Assembly (NCBI GenBank): GCA_030015575.1
Contig: CM057337.1
Span: forward strand, 333,632,583 to 333,696,582
Direction of reading: 5' to 3'
Source of the DNA: Agapanthus africanus
Taxonomy: Eukaryota > Streptophyta > Magnoliopsida > Asparagales > Amaryllidaceae
Length of the DNA: 64,000 nt
Of this stretch, positions 20,071 through 30,871 are shown in pieces. Below the pieces are notes generated by a model. The model saw only the letters and a list, made by a program, of their open reading frames with translations, searched no databases and was not told the DNA's origin. How positions within the stretch are numbered: the stretch's first letter is position 1; every line of letters begins with the position of its first letter. The position numbers were made by a program, and so were the translations under genes.

Positions 20071-22933
20071 ATACTCAACCATCCCATAAAAGTCTCTCTC
20101 TGGGAAAAGGCCTTTGTGAGTGGATCCGCCGTGCTGTCCCCTGAGTCTACTCTCCTAACCTCGATCACCCTGGAGATCAACCATCTCCATGATCAGGTGA
20201 TACTGCCTTAGAATATGTCTGGATCACTGATGGGACGGGCGTTCCTTGGCATAAGCCACAACTCCATTGTCACACAATGGGAGGAACTAAGTTCATCTCA
20301 TGAACCAATATACACCCAGACTTCCTTTTTGGTAGCATCTTAAGTAGCGATGTATTAAACCTTTATCGTCTAGTATGCCACGGTATCTAGCTTGGAAATC
20401 TTCCAACATACCGTCCCTTTACTGAGGATAAAGACAATGTCTGTGACTGACATTCAGTCGTCTATATCACCCTGGAACCCTTCCAGTGATTCTCCCCAGG
20501 ATCAGTTGATACCATCTCACTACAACTAGTGAGAATCCTAACATCCAATTAGATCTATCTCATAGATCCAAAACCCAGGATTTAGGAGGTATCATTTTGA
20601 TCCTATATGGAGAATCATTGTGATAAGCGGAGATTGACCGAGCGTAGCATAGGAAACTCCTTCCCTATCAAGAGTATGTCATCCACATACTCTACGAGGA
20701 TCATCACCATACTCCCTACTACCTTTTTGTTTATACAAGGTTCATCTACCATTTTAATGATGTCAAACTCTTTGACTACTTCATATCAAAACAGATGTTC
20801 CAACTCCGCGATACCTGCTTTATCCTATAAAGCATCTTGTACACGTTTCCGCTGCTCCCACTGTCTACGAAGCCCTCTGGCTGTGTACTTATAGACTTTT
20901 TCTTCTAAAACATCATTTAGAAAAGCAGTCATCATCTCATGATGCAATCCTCGCTCCCACTGTCATAGAGAAACCGAAGTATCTCTCAGGTGGGTGAGGA
21001 ACCCTACTAGATCGGCGAAGAGGCTGAGGTTCATTGGTAACTATTGAATCCTTTGGTTTTATCAAATCATCTGCATTAGTTTGTATAGCTGGAACCTTTC
21101 CAGTTCTACATTACAGACCTTGCCTTGAGCTTGTCAGGATTTTGCTTTTCAGACATAGCCCGGACAACCCCAAATCTTAACCAACTTAAGATATGGGCTC
21201 TTCCCTTTCCATATCACATATGAAGTGGTAGGCAACTGATTTGATTCGAACCCTATTCAATAGGTATGCAACTTCTCAAGTGCATAACTCCCAAAAGGAA
21301 ATAGGTAACTCAGTAGTACTCATCATAGAGCGCACCATATCGAATATGGTACAACTGCTCCGCCCCGATATACCATCGTGCTATGGTGTATACGGAGGAG
21401 TAATGCTGAGAGAGAATCTCATTCTCCTTTAGAATAATCCAGGATTTTCGTGCTCAAGTTTTCTCCTCCTTGATCACATCAAAGGACATAATACTTATAC
21501 CCGTGTTTTGGTTTTCTACTTCTAACTTATATTCTGTGAATATCTCAAAAGGTTCGGACTTTTGTTTCAACAGGAACATAGGTCTGAATCTCGAGAGATT
21601 ATCAGAGAATGTAATGAAGTACAAAAAACCAGTCTTGGCATGTGTAGATAGGGGACCTACATACATCAACATGTATCGTCCCAAGAGTTTACTAACTCTT
21701 TCTCTGTTTCCAGTAAACGGAGCTATGGTCATCTTATCTTTGTGACATGACTGGCAAGTTTCATAAGATGTAAATTCAAACTGATTTAAATATGCATCTA
21801 CAAGTAACTTCAGCTAGTCGGGTCGTATTGATATGACCTAGTCTACAATGCCTCAAGAAGGATTCGTTCATTTCTGAACTCTTCCTCTTGTGTGTGTTCC
21901 GTATACAAAAGAACTGTAGTTTGATTTAGAACATCAATGCTTTTAGATAACGTGCCTGACCCGATCAACTTTTGATATAGGAAATCTTCAAAACATTATC
22001 CAACTATATAAAATATTATCATTTCTTTACTAATAAAGAGATAGATATGATTTTGTATATCAGGTTCGGTATCTAATAACATTCATTCAGAATCAATGTA
22101 TTTGGAATACAGGGTGACAGTGACCAACAGACTTGGCTGCAACACTTGCCCCGTTTTCTGCCTCATGAAACTTATCACCCGTTCTCAGTTCTCTACCTTT
22201 CTGTAGCCCTATGTAATAGATTACATATCTGGGATCCTGATCTGGTATCACATACCCAGGACGTAGAGGATACAGAGAAACAGTTCTTTGTAACGAACAC
22301 ACCCGAAGATGATGCATCAGCATGCACTCTCTTCGTTTGGGCGGCAGGGAAATCTGGTATTCCCCAATTTCCTGCTCTGTCTTATAACAATTATAAGTTG
22401 GAGCGGGACCAACGTTCCCCAGCTCAGTATAACAAGCGGGTTCGGTCAATATTCCGTATTATTATCTTGATTAAGGCGTGATATGGTCGCTACCTGGAGA
22501 GAGAGAGAAGAAAACACTCAGCGTGCGCTCTGTCAAGAATAGATTGGTTATTATTTTATCTAATCAGGATGGCTCCCACTGTTTTTATCAAATCTTCCTT
22601 CAAACCCTAAAAGGAAAGACTAGCCGGGATTAATTACACACTACAAGTTCGCCAATCTTTCAGCCAGGCCAGTGTCGGTACTTTGAGGGAGGTCCCTCGT
22701 GCTTTCGCACGAACCTAATTAATGTAAACCTCGTTTTCCCAGAGGCGTAACCCCGTTAACACCTTTCTAGACACCTACTTGATCGGCTAATTGTAATGTG
22801 TAAAACTCTCCCAGAAGTAACAATTACTCACAGCGGGTATCGGGATCCAACTATCTCATAGAAGGTATGCAATCTCATTGCAAATTTCAACACTTGAAAT
22901 TCCCGATAATATTTTACCCCGAACGATCTATGA

Positions 22934-23127
22934 CCTTGACAAGGTCAACAAACCATAGACCGCAAGTCAAGTTCAACCCGTCATTTCTTGATTGAATCAA
23001 ACCCACCCGCATGACCCTTGACAAGGTCAACAAGGCCGCACGACTACCCTAACCCAATCTGCATCATATGCACAAGCAGATAAATACTGGTTAGCTACCG
23101 CACACTGCGCCTTGACAAGGTCAACAA
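22934..23127 (-). repeat. Three spaced CCTTGAC units in the B leader
   Basis: CCTTGACAAGGTCAACAA-type units start at 22934, 23016 and 23110. In element sense the mini-hairpin is TTGAC-CTT-GTCAA in all three. Confidence 0.85.
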
Positions 23128-23272
23128 ACGCAGCACGAATACTAAACAGGACTTATCTGAAATGACGGAGGGCTACGACAGGTTTTTCTGAAAATTTATT
23201 GCGTAATGAACTTGATATCGTTGTAGAATCAAATGATTTTAAAAATGGAGTGCTTTTGAGGCTTTTCTAGTT

Positions 23273-23518
23273 TTGCTAAAGGAGTCACTCCCGGTGAAGG
23301 GATCGTCGGTCCTTTCCTCGTCGAATGAGGTGCGGGATATATCATATATATCGCTGTGCAAAGCAAAAACTCTTAAAAGCAATCAAAAGACAAACCGAGT
23401 GTTTAGCATCTGCCAGTTATTGCTAAAAGGGTCACTCCCGGTGAAGGGATCTCGGTCCTTTCCTCATAGAATAAGGTGCAGGATATATCACATATACCGC
23501 TGTGCAAAGCAAGAACTG
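23273..23518 (-). repeat. Duplicated leader module in B
   Basis: Two copies of about 90 bp (about 23273-23360 and 23428-23518) share GTCACTCCCGGTGAAGGG, TCCTTTCCTC and GCTGTGCAAAGCAA. H, F and E2 carry the same duplicated module; A does not. Confidence 0.8.
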
Positions 23519-23682
23519 TAGCTACCTGTTTTATTTTTGAAATTCGATTCTACAACATCTTAGGTTTCTTCTATTTTCATTAATCACATTAATGAAGTCC
23601 CATCATTTAAGTACCTAAACATCACAGATAAATACGACGTACACTTATGCCATCCGCATTCGCCTCGATGTCCTCTCGTGCA

Positions 23683-23705
23683 CCGTTAGGTTAGGTAACT
23701 AACGG
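23683..23705 (-). other. Leader stem-loop, B copy
   Basis: CCGTTAG (23683-23689) pairs with CTAACGG (23699-23705) around 9 nt. The H copy is at 47103-47125. Confidence 0.75.
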
Positions 23706-25155
23706 CAGAGCGGGGCAGGGCTAGCGCGGGTGTAAAACATAAGTAACGCCTATATAATATATCATATATACTATATACAGTATCTATCACAGAACATCAC
23801 ATGATCACATCACAGATATCGCAGCAGAAGAATCATATGAAATATTGGATATACTAGAACGTCCGTGTTTTCAATACGAGCCAGTATAAAACACGGATTC
23901 CACGGTCGCGATGAATAGCCAAACCCACACCCCTAGACCCCTACGAGAGCGGCAAGCAACCCTACCAATTCTAGAGTTAGGAGACCCGGACTCGACTCCT
24001 CGAGTTGGTCTCCCACTGGACTCCAGAACCCGGTTACTTGTGCTCCCCTCCTTGGGTCTATCCTAGTGCAGAAAAGTAAATAATATACAAAGGGTGACAT
24101 CTTCCGCAACCTGGAAGTGCCCCAATAAAAGAATATTACATACAAGTTTTTACATGAATGAAAATGAAAAACACTCATCTCACATAAAAACCCCCGGCTA
24201 TTCAAACACGACGATCCAATATAACATATCCAGCAACACATAACATCACATGTCATCAACGTAAGTAAACATGCGCATCCCAATTGTCGTTGGCATATAG
24301 CAACGAAACCGGCGATATCACATATTACACTTACGGTCACAGAAAAGAAAGTGTAAAACTACAACAGTTGGAATCCGCAATCTCTTTAGACATCGCATGC
24401 CTAAACCAATGAATTCCTTAGACATCACATGCCTAACAATTATAAACCCCGCATTTTAGTCTCATTATCGAAAACACTTTTCAATATCAAGTCGGGTAAT
24501 TCAACAGGATTCCCGACATCCTGATCGAATGCTCGTCGCAAACTTTAGTAGACGGCCGCACCTCCGACGCCGTCGACGAAGTGCACCAAGGCGGAACACC
24601 GCTGCCGCGAGCACCCGAATGGATGCTTTCGGCAACGGGGTTCTCCTACAGTCACTTGGTCGGGGCTATGGAGCGAGGCTGTCTATTAAGTTTACCCGGC
24701 GAGTATCCGCGTACGCTACGTGATTGCGACGGACTTTTGATCGCATCAAAATTCCGTGGCAACCGATCAAGTGAGACTAAAGTGCTATGTTTATAACATT
24801 CATACAGTTATCTCATAACTTCTTGTGAATTCCAATTATTGTATCCCATTCCGGATAAATAGAAAATGTTAAACTTTTCGATCGAACAATCGAACACCCA
24901 AGTTTTCCCGAAACAGATCAACACTTGAAATAAGTTTTAAAAACATTCAGTTCATGCCTCAGTACCAACGGTCCAGCCGTAAAAGGGTTGTCGAATTTCA
25001 CAGTAATTCTTAGATATTCCTGCTGATTTTTCTGAATATTTTTAATATCGAAAAACTCCAGATTTTAGAAAAAGTCCAGAGAGCATGTTTGTGTTAGGGT
25101 TTCGGGTTCGTTCGGATTTCAAACGTCGTCTAGACATCGCCTAAGGCTCTAGCTA

Positions 25156-25169
25156 GGCTCTGATACCAC
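25156..25169 (-). promoter_or_regulatory. Primer-binding site of B
   Basis: GTGGTATCAGAGCC on the minus strand, next to the 5' LTR. Confidence 0.9.
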
Positions 25170-27380
25170 TGGAGGGTTCCTAGGCACGCAAATGAGGTCT
25201 CACAAGGCATCAACCATGCCAATTTCAAATTTTACGGGTGCCGAGAAACCCTAATACGGATCGTTAACTAGATATATATGCAAAAACTAGAACTAGTAAA
25301 CTACTTTACTAAGAGTAAACGGAAATACAACCTTTGTAGATCCGGTTCTCCACCTCCATTGCTCCGCGATGATGTCTCCTCGCTGTACAAATCAGATCTT
25401 GGGCTCTAGCGTCGGCTTCATCGGAGAAAAAGCGGGCTAGGTCATCGACGACGATGCCGAAGATGATCTACGTCGAGGCATCGCTAGATCAAGCTCCAAC
25501 TTCACCAAGTCATGAAACTTGTGAAGAAAACACACTCTACTACTTGGCAAGAGGTAGAGGATGAAGAAATAGGAAGTGGGTTCACTTTAGAATTGGATTT
25601 CTCACTCATTTCATCAAGTCACCATTGATGAAGTCTAGGTTTTCTTCTTGAAGAAGAAGAAGAAGATGATAATATTATGATAAGTTTTTCCAAAAAGGAA
25701 AATAAATGAATACTTATCATTTAGCAACCATGGTCAAGTGTATAGAATGAACTAGGGTTAAGTGGAATGGTTAGGGTTAAGCATGAGACAAAATGGTCAC
25801 TAAGTCAAAGCTTCATGAAGCTTCAATGTCAAACAAAGTTAGCCACCATTTTCTCTTTATGCTTTTCATTTTACAAAAAGAATAAATAAATAAATAAATG
25901 AATAAGAAAATGAAAACCCTAACCATTACACAACCATGGTTTAAACTTTACACAAACCCTAGTGAGCATGTATCATCAAACATGATACAAACTTGTGTAC
26001 AAAAGTATATCACATATACAATGTGCACAATCCAAGTGAGAAAATCCATTTAAAGTGAACCAATACTAGTTAATGCAAAGTAATATATCAAATATATAAT
26101 TATGCATTAAATCATCAAATCAACACTTGATTCAATGATCCGGTCATGTCGCACACAACCGACTAGTATACAATGTATCGTTTTATTGAATCAATCCTTG
26201 ATTCGATAACTAGGTTATATCGCATATAACCATTCGACACATTCATTGCGAGAATGAAATACGGTATCACATACATGCATTATTCTTGGTCCCGCACATA
26301 TCTCATATGCGCTCCTATTTCGTTTCGCTTGAGCCAGGAAACCTCTGTGTAGGACTCTAAAGACTCGTCAATACGCCGGTAGCAGATGATGATCATATCA
26401 AACACCCACAAGCCGCAAGCGGTCTGCTAAACGTAACGGCCACCCGGGTATTGAGCGATCAGAAGATCGACGAGCAAGCCCGCTCATACTCCTGTGAATC
26501 CAACCAGTAACACTTACCGTACAGTCCGGTCTCGTCGTCTGATATGTCGCATATCTCGCCTAGGGGTGGTAAACGTCAGACCCCAATAGCTCGATAAGTC
26601 GTGTCGATATGAGGTCTATAACAGTTCGAGAAACTACTGGTAACACTTACCAGTAAATCTCAGCAACCCTGGCCAGGGATTTCCGGTTATAGCCAATCGA
26701 ACACAGCGCAACATCAACTCCCTATATCGGGAGAGACGAATCCCCTCCTATCGCTCATTGCCTCCATGTGATTCGGGACTGTACCCAAAAGCCACCGTTT
26801 TGCACGCCCTCTTGGACGTGGTAAGATGGAAATCAAAGCACAGTGGGAACCACACAAGACTCTATGACGATCTCGGGTCAACAGACTACTCTGTACCAGT
26901 GTCACCAGAGAACTGCCATCTGACGTAAGGTATAATACCATCTGGGAGTTCTCGGCGAGTCCGTCCAGTGTACCCAGTCTCCACTGAGCACCCGTATATC
27001 ATCTCTGATGTCAAACACCAATGGATATGGGATCATCCATCGCCCATCTGTATGGGTCGAGAAGGTATACGCTAGTCTACTATGGTATATCGATGCCCCG
27101 TCTCGATACACCCACGACTAGGGACTTTGAAAGATGTACTTATAGACTATCTGTCCCCACCAGTATGATCTGCATCATAGTCCAGGTAGTCAAGTACACA
27201 TCCTAAGGGCTTTACCAACATGTAACAGAGAGACAATCAGTGTACACGTTAAGGTAAAGATCAGCCAGATAGCATACTATCATGTCGAGCAAGAAAGTCA
27301 TCCCTATATATGTCCCAGCATCCACTACAATATACATCCTATGTATAGCAATGGCCTCTAGGGCATACACATAACTAACA
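25170..27380 (-). repeat. B, 5' LTR
   Basis: 2211 bp, partner of 7612-9830. It is followed by CAAAA (27381-27385) and then C2 sequence. Confidence 0.93.
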
Positions 27381-27520
27381 CAAAATAACTGTGGTATAAC
27401 GGGGGTGAGTTGCCAACTCGTGAATAGTAAATAACATATGTAGGTAATCGCAAGTATGCACGTACAGCGTGAATCTAACTTATGCAATTAATAGCAATAA
27501 AATGTCATATGAATGCAATA

Positions 27521-27810
27521 ATCATGAAAGGTACACTAGCAGGTACAAGTAATACATGAAGCAATAATAATATGACAATCAGTATGCAATAATCATGCAA
27601 TAATGATATGAAAAAGTATATATGCAACAGTCATGAAAGGTACACTAACAGGTACGACTAATACATGAAAAAGTATATATGCAACAGTCATGAAAGGTAC
27701 ACTAACAGGTACGACTAATACATGAAGCAATGCATATAAAATAAGTATGTAAATGCAACAGTCATGAAAGGTACGCTAACAGGTACAACTAATACATGAA
27801 ACGGTGCATA
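27521..27810 (-). repeat. Tandem repeats in C2
   Basis: Four units contain TCATGAAAGGTACACTARC and an AATACATGAA end, at about 27521, 27631, 27688 and 27762. The middle two have a clean 57-bp period. A looser set of AATATCAAGTRAATCTC-like units follows at about 27960-28110. Confidence 0.85.
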
Positions 27811-28176
27811 AACAATAAATATGAAGTATGGAATGAAATATGTCATTTCCACGGAATCCTGACATCGTAGTAGGATCAAAATCCATCAAGACAATCCAAA
27901 TCCTAATTCCTCAAATCCGCCCCCAAATTGGCTCTCATATCATATAAGTCTCACAAATCCTGAATGTACAATATCGAATAAATCTCATATATTCTGAATG
28001 TACAAAATCAGCAATCTCATATATATCCTGTATCAAATCTCAAATAAATTTCCTATATCCCAAATCTAATATCAAGTAAATATCATTTGTCCTAAATCCA
28101 ATATCAAGTGAATCTCTTATAACCTAGGTATATTTGCATGAATAAATATGATGAAGTATATGAATTGATATCAATA

Positions 28177-28253
28177 CACATATATTAGCGTCTCATTCCA
28201 CTAATATGTGTGTAAAGGCATATATAACAGCGTCCCATTCCACTGTTATATAT
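28177..28253 (-). other. Two short-loop hairpins in C2
   Basis: The first has arms 28177-28188 and 28201-28212 (one mismatch). The second has arms 28220-28230 and 28243-28253 (perfect 11 bp, ATATATAACAG/CTGTTATATAT). Both enclose a nearly identical 12-nt loop (CGTCYCATTCCA on the plus strand), although their stems differ. Confidence 0.75.
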
Positions 28254-29209
28254 ACTTAGAATAAAATATCATGAAAACAATGTGTCAAGCATCGACACAG
28301 AAAGGCTGATCTATCAGGTGCTGTCACCAAGATTGACCCCCTGATAGGTACGTATCATACGCTATACCGAAAGCTCGAGTGCCTAGCTCTGACCCTCACC
28401 TCTCGACGTATCCATACGCACATGACTCCCGTCGGTATCCCCATGATAACCGCTGAGTCATTGGTAATGTCACCGGAGTGTATGGTTCCCCTGCCAGGCT
28501 CAATCGACAAGGTCCATCAATCGTCTTGCCCCGGGGTACCTCCGGGCCACACCATGTACCTTCATACGGCCTCGACGCCTCCTCGTATGGAGTATATAAA
28601 TCAGAACCGATAAATCTCATGGTGGATGCTGAAATATCATATCAAGGGAAACCGGGTTTTTCAAATAATGCATAATTTCATGAACTCCCACGGTCCCCAA
28701 ATCCAGAAAACATCATGAAAAATCCATATCGCAATGCGAAAATCCATGAATATAATATATATGCAACATAAAACTGAAATGTAAGCATATAAAGGAAAAG
28801 CCGCTAATTAACTGCAACTAGTTAATATAAATATCATGCGGTTCCTAATTTCTCCAATTCTAAAATAACATCAAGTAAAGGTAAACATGTAGCTATAACC
28901 AGATGTATGTGTAAACATAAAGGTATAACAAAGTATATGTATCTACCTATAAGTAAATGATGTAATATACCCCCTGGGTATAAGTATGTGTGCAAGGTAT
29001 ACCTGTAGCTATGTCATAAAGTATGTATTACCTATCACTAATGGTACAATACCCTATAGGTATACATGTAACTAGCATGTAAGCATGTCAAGGCATATGG
29101 GTATATAGGTATGCTATAAGTCATATGCGATAAGAAATATGAATCAATGTCTCAATGTCCCTAACCAAACTATATTATATCTATAAGTGGGTTGTGCGTG
29201 ACATGGAAA

Positions 29210-29266
29210 TTATCGACGGTGTGTGTGGCATACAATCAGTGCTCGTGCAACATAAGCCGTCAATAA
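29210..29266 (-). other. Long-loop hairpin, C2 copy
   Basis: TTATCGACGG (29210-29219) and CCGTCAATAA (29257-29266) pair with one wobble in element sense, around 37 nt. The loop contains GTGCTCGTGCAACAT (plus strand), the same loop core as C1, but the stem sequence is unrelated to the C1 stems. Confidence 0.75.
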
Positions 29267-30724
29267 TGGTGCAGTGTCTTAAGGATACTAGTCCAAGCAC
29301 AACACTAACTAAGCAGTAGGGTGAATGCGCAATTCTAAATATGACATAGAATATACGACAGAATTAACATATCTAGCTCAGACGCATAACGCCATGCGGG
29401 CGATTCCCCTGTAGATGTTAAATCTACTCACAAACGCTCCTGGCTAAGTGAAGCCTACCACCTGTTTTCCCTTTGTAGCAGTGTCCGAAGTCCCCGCCTG
29501 CGAACCTACAACATTAAAACAATAAAACAAGTATATATTAATAATAGATCAAAAACACATATTAACTACATTTAACCGACGCAACAACACAAAACATACT
29601 CTCAAGTGTTCGTATTGTGTCTAACGCGCGTAACACGACGAAAACAACCTAAGATTAAAACCACACAAAGTGCACGATCCGTGTCGTAAAACGTATCGCG
29701 CGGACACAAAACACTAGAAACTACCTAGGTGATCCCAGATTTTGCATACTGAGAAAACTCAACAATCAAACAAGACCAAAAACACCTAAACCACTGCAGA
29801 TACCTACCCAGAAAAACCCAAACCCTAACTCCTACCCACGGCCGATGTCGCTGGGTCGCCCTTCAGAAGTCGTCGGCCGAGTCCGAGCTGATAGGGTTCG
29901 TGTTCCAGGTGAGGTCCTATGGTCTTAGGTACAACACAACTAAATTGTTTGGTTTTCTCGTACACACCCCAGGTCACAGCAGAATACAGATATCACAAAA
30001 CGACACTAAAAATACGATATTATGCACAAAACTTAACTTAAAACACTCAAAACTAAAGTTAACAAGCTAAGCTACACAAAAATAACATAAACAACAGAAA
30101 GAGAACATTACCTACACAAAAGAACTTAAAAATCCAAGCTTTGCATGCTCCTAGGAATCCAAGAGGCAATACCAAGTTAAAGATGTGATTTTTTTTGTGA
30201 TGTTTTGTGAATTTTGTGATGGATTTGTGTGAAGAAGCTGAAGTGTTCAGATTAGAGTTGAGAGAGATGAAGAAATAATGCTAAGGGAATAAGTGTGAGG
30301 GTTAATGAGAGAAGAGAATAAAGAGAAAGAGAGAGGTGAGTGTAGGGTGAGGTGAGAGGTGAGTATAACAATGCATTAACTCTCATTTAATGCATTCATA
30401 CACTCATCAAGCCACCTCCTCACTCTAACAAATATCTCTCTCTCTTCTCACAAAATGTCAAGGGTTTAGGTTAAGAAAAAGGATTAACAAGGATTAAATT
30501 AAAAGGGATATATTAGGTTAAGTGTCAAGGCTGCTAAGAACAAAATTAGCACAAACAAATCCTCACATTAACGTGCACACGTGCGTGCATGCCCATAACA
30601 AATAATAATAAATTATTAATTAAATATTATAAAATGTGAGGAACCCGAATTGGTAAACTTTTTACAGTAAACCCGTATTAACGTCTAAACGAAAACTAAC
30701 CGAAATCTAAGGCGTTACACACAC

Positions 30725-30871
30725 ACACATACACTATCATATAATGGCCTCTAGGGCATACATATATCTAACAATCTCCCACTTGCACTAAGACCAATTA
30801 TTGACGTATCTCATACCCAACATCTCAAAAAGTCGCTCATGCTGCGGCAGAGGGAGGGCCTTGGTGAGTGG
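30725..30871 (-). repeat. Element D: LTR end, purine tract and start of interior
   Basis: The D 3' LTR resumes after C2 and ends ATATCTAACA at 30773. The purine tract is 30774-30788. The interior then matches A at 11989-12088 until F interrupts it after AGTGG (30867-30871). Confidence 0.88.

Larger units (their letters stand above)
20076..25155 (-). other. Interior of B after A: pol remnants, then leader
   Basis: Decayed pol homologous to A runs from about 20076 to 22080, with integrase-like (about 21454-21732) and reverse-transcriptase-like (about 20640-20900) stretches. A gag-side piece (about 22093-22490) encodes a TEPACYTELGNVG-like stretch also found in H and F. Leader follows from about 22500 to 25155. 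Many breaks are present. This is a fossil. Confidence 0.85.
7612..27380 (-). mobile_element. Element B, Ty1/copia (Angela-like), broken, carrying A
   Basis: Boundaries come from two LTRs (7612-9830 and 25170-27380) and the CAAAA target duplication. The LTRs differ by roughly 1-1.5% by eye. The internal region is 9831-9884 plus 20076-25169, because A is inserted near its 3' end. The interior is homologous to A's and H's in order: RNase H end, reverse transcriptase, integrase, a short gag-side piece, then a leader of almost 3 kb. The coding part is broken many times (well over ten) and the gag is barely recognisable. It shares its interior with H and F, so I read it as one copy of a non-autonomous family. 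Confidence 0.92.
7000..30719 (-). mobile_element. C2, Ty3/gypsy-like solo LTR, split by element B
   Basis: The outer ends are TGTCACGACCC at 7000 and GGCGTTACA at 30719. Both lie in CACAC (6995-6999 and 30720-30724), which would be the target duplication, though in a CA repeat this is weak support. Element B occupies 7612-27380, so C2 itself is 7000-7611 plus 27386-30719, about 3.95 kb. It is homologous in inverse orientation to C1. No coding region or second LTR adjoins it, so it is probably a solo LTR. The strand follows the family convention of TGTAACGCC as 5' end. Confidence 0.75.

Noticed and set aside
24529-24723. An Arg-rich frame antisense in the B leader, also in F
   Set aside because: I did not annotate it as a gene. 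It depends on a GC-rich block with few stops, and has no start context or domain. The block itself is reported as a finding.
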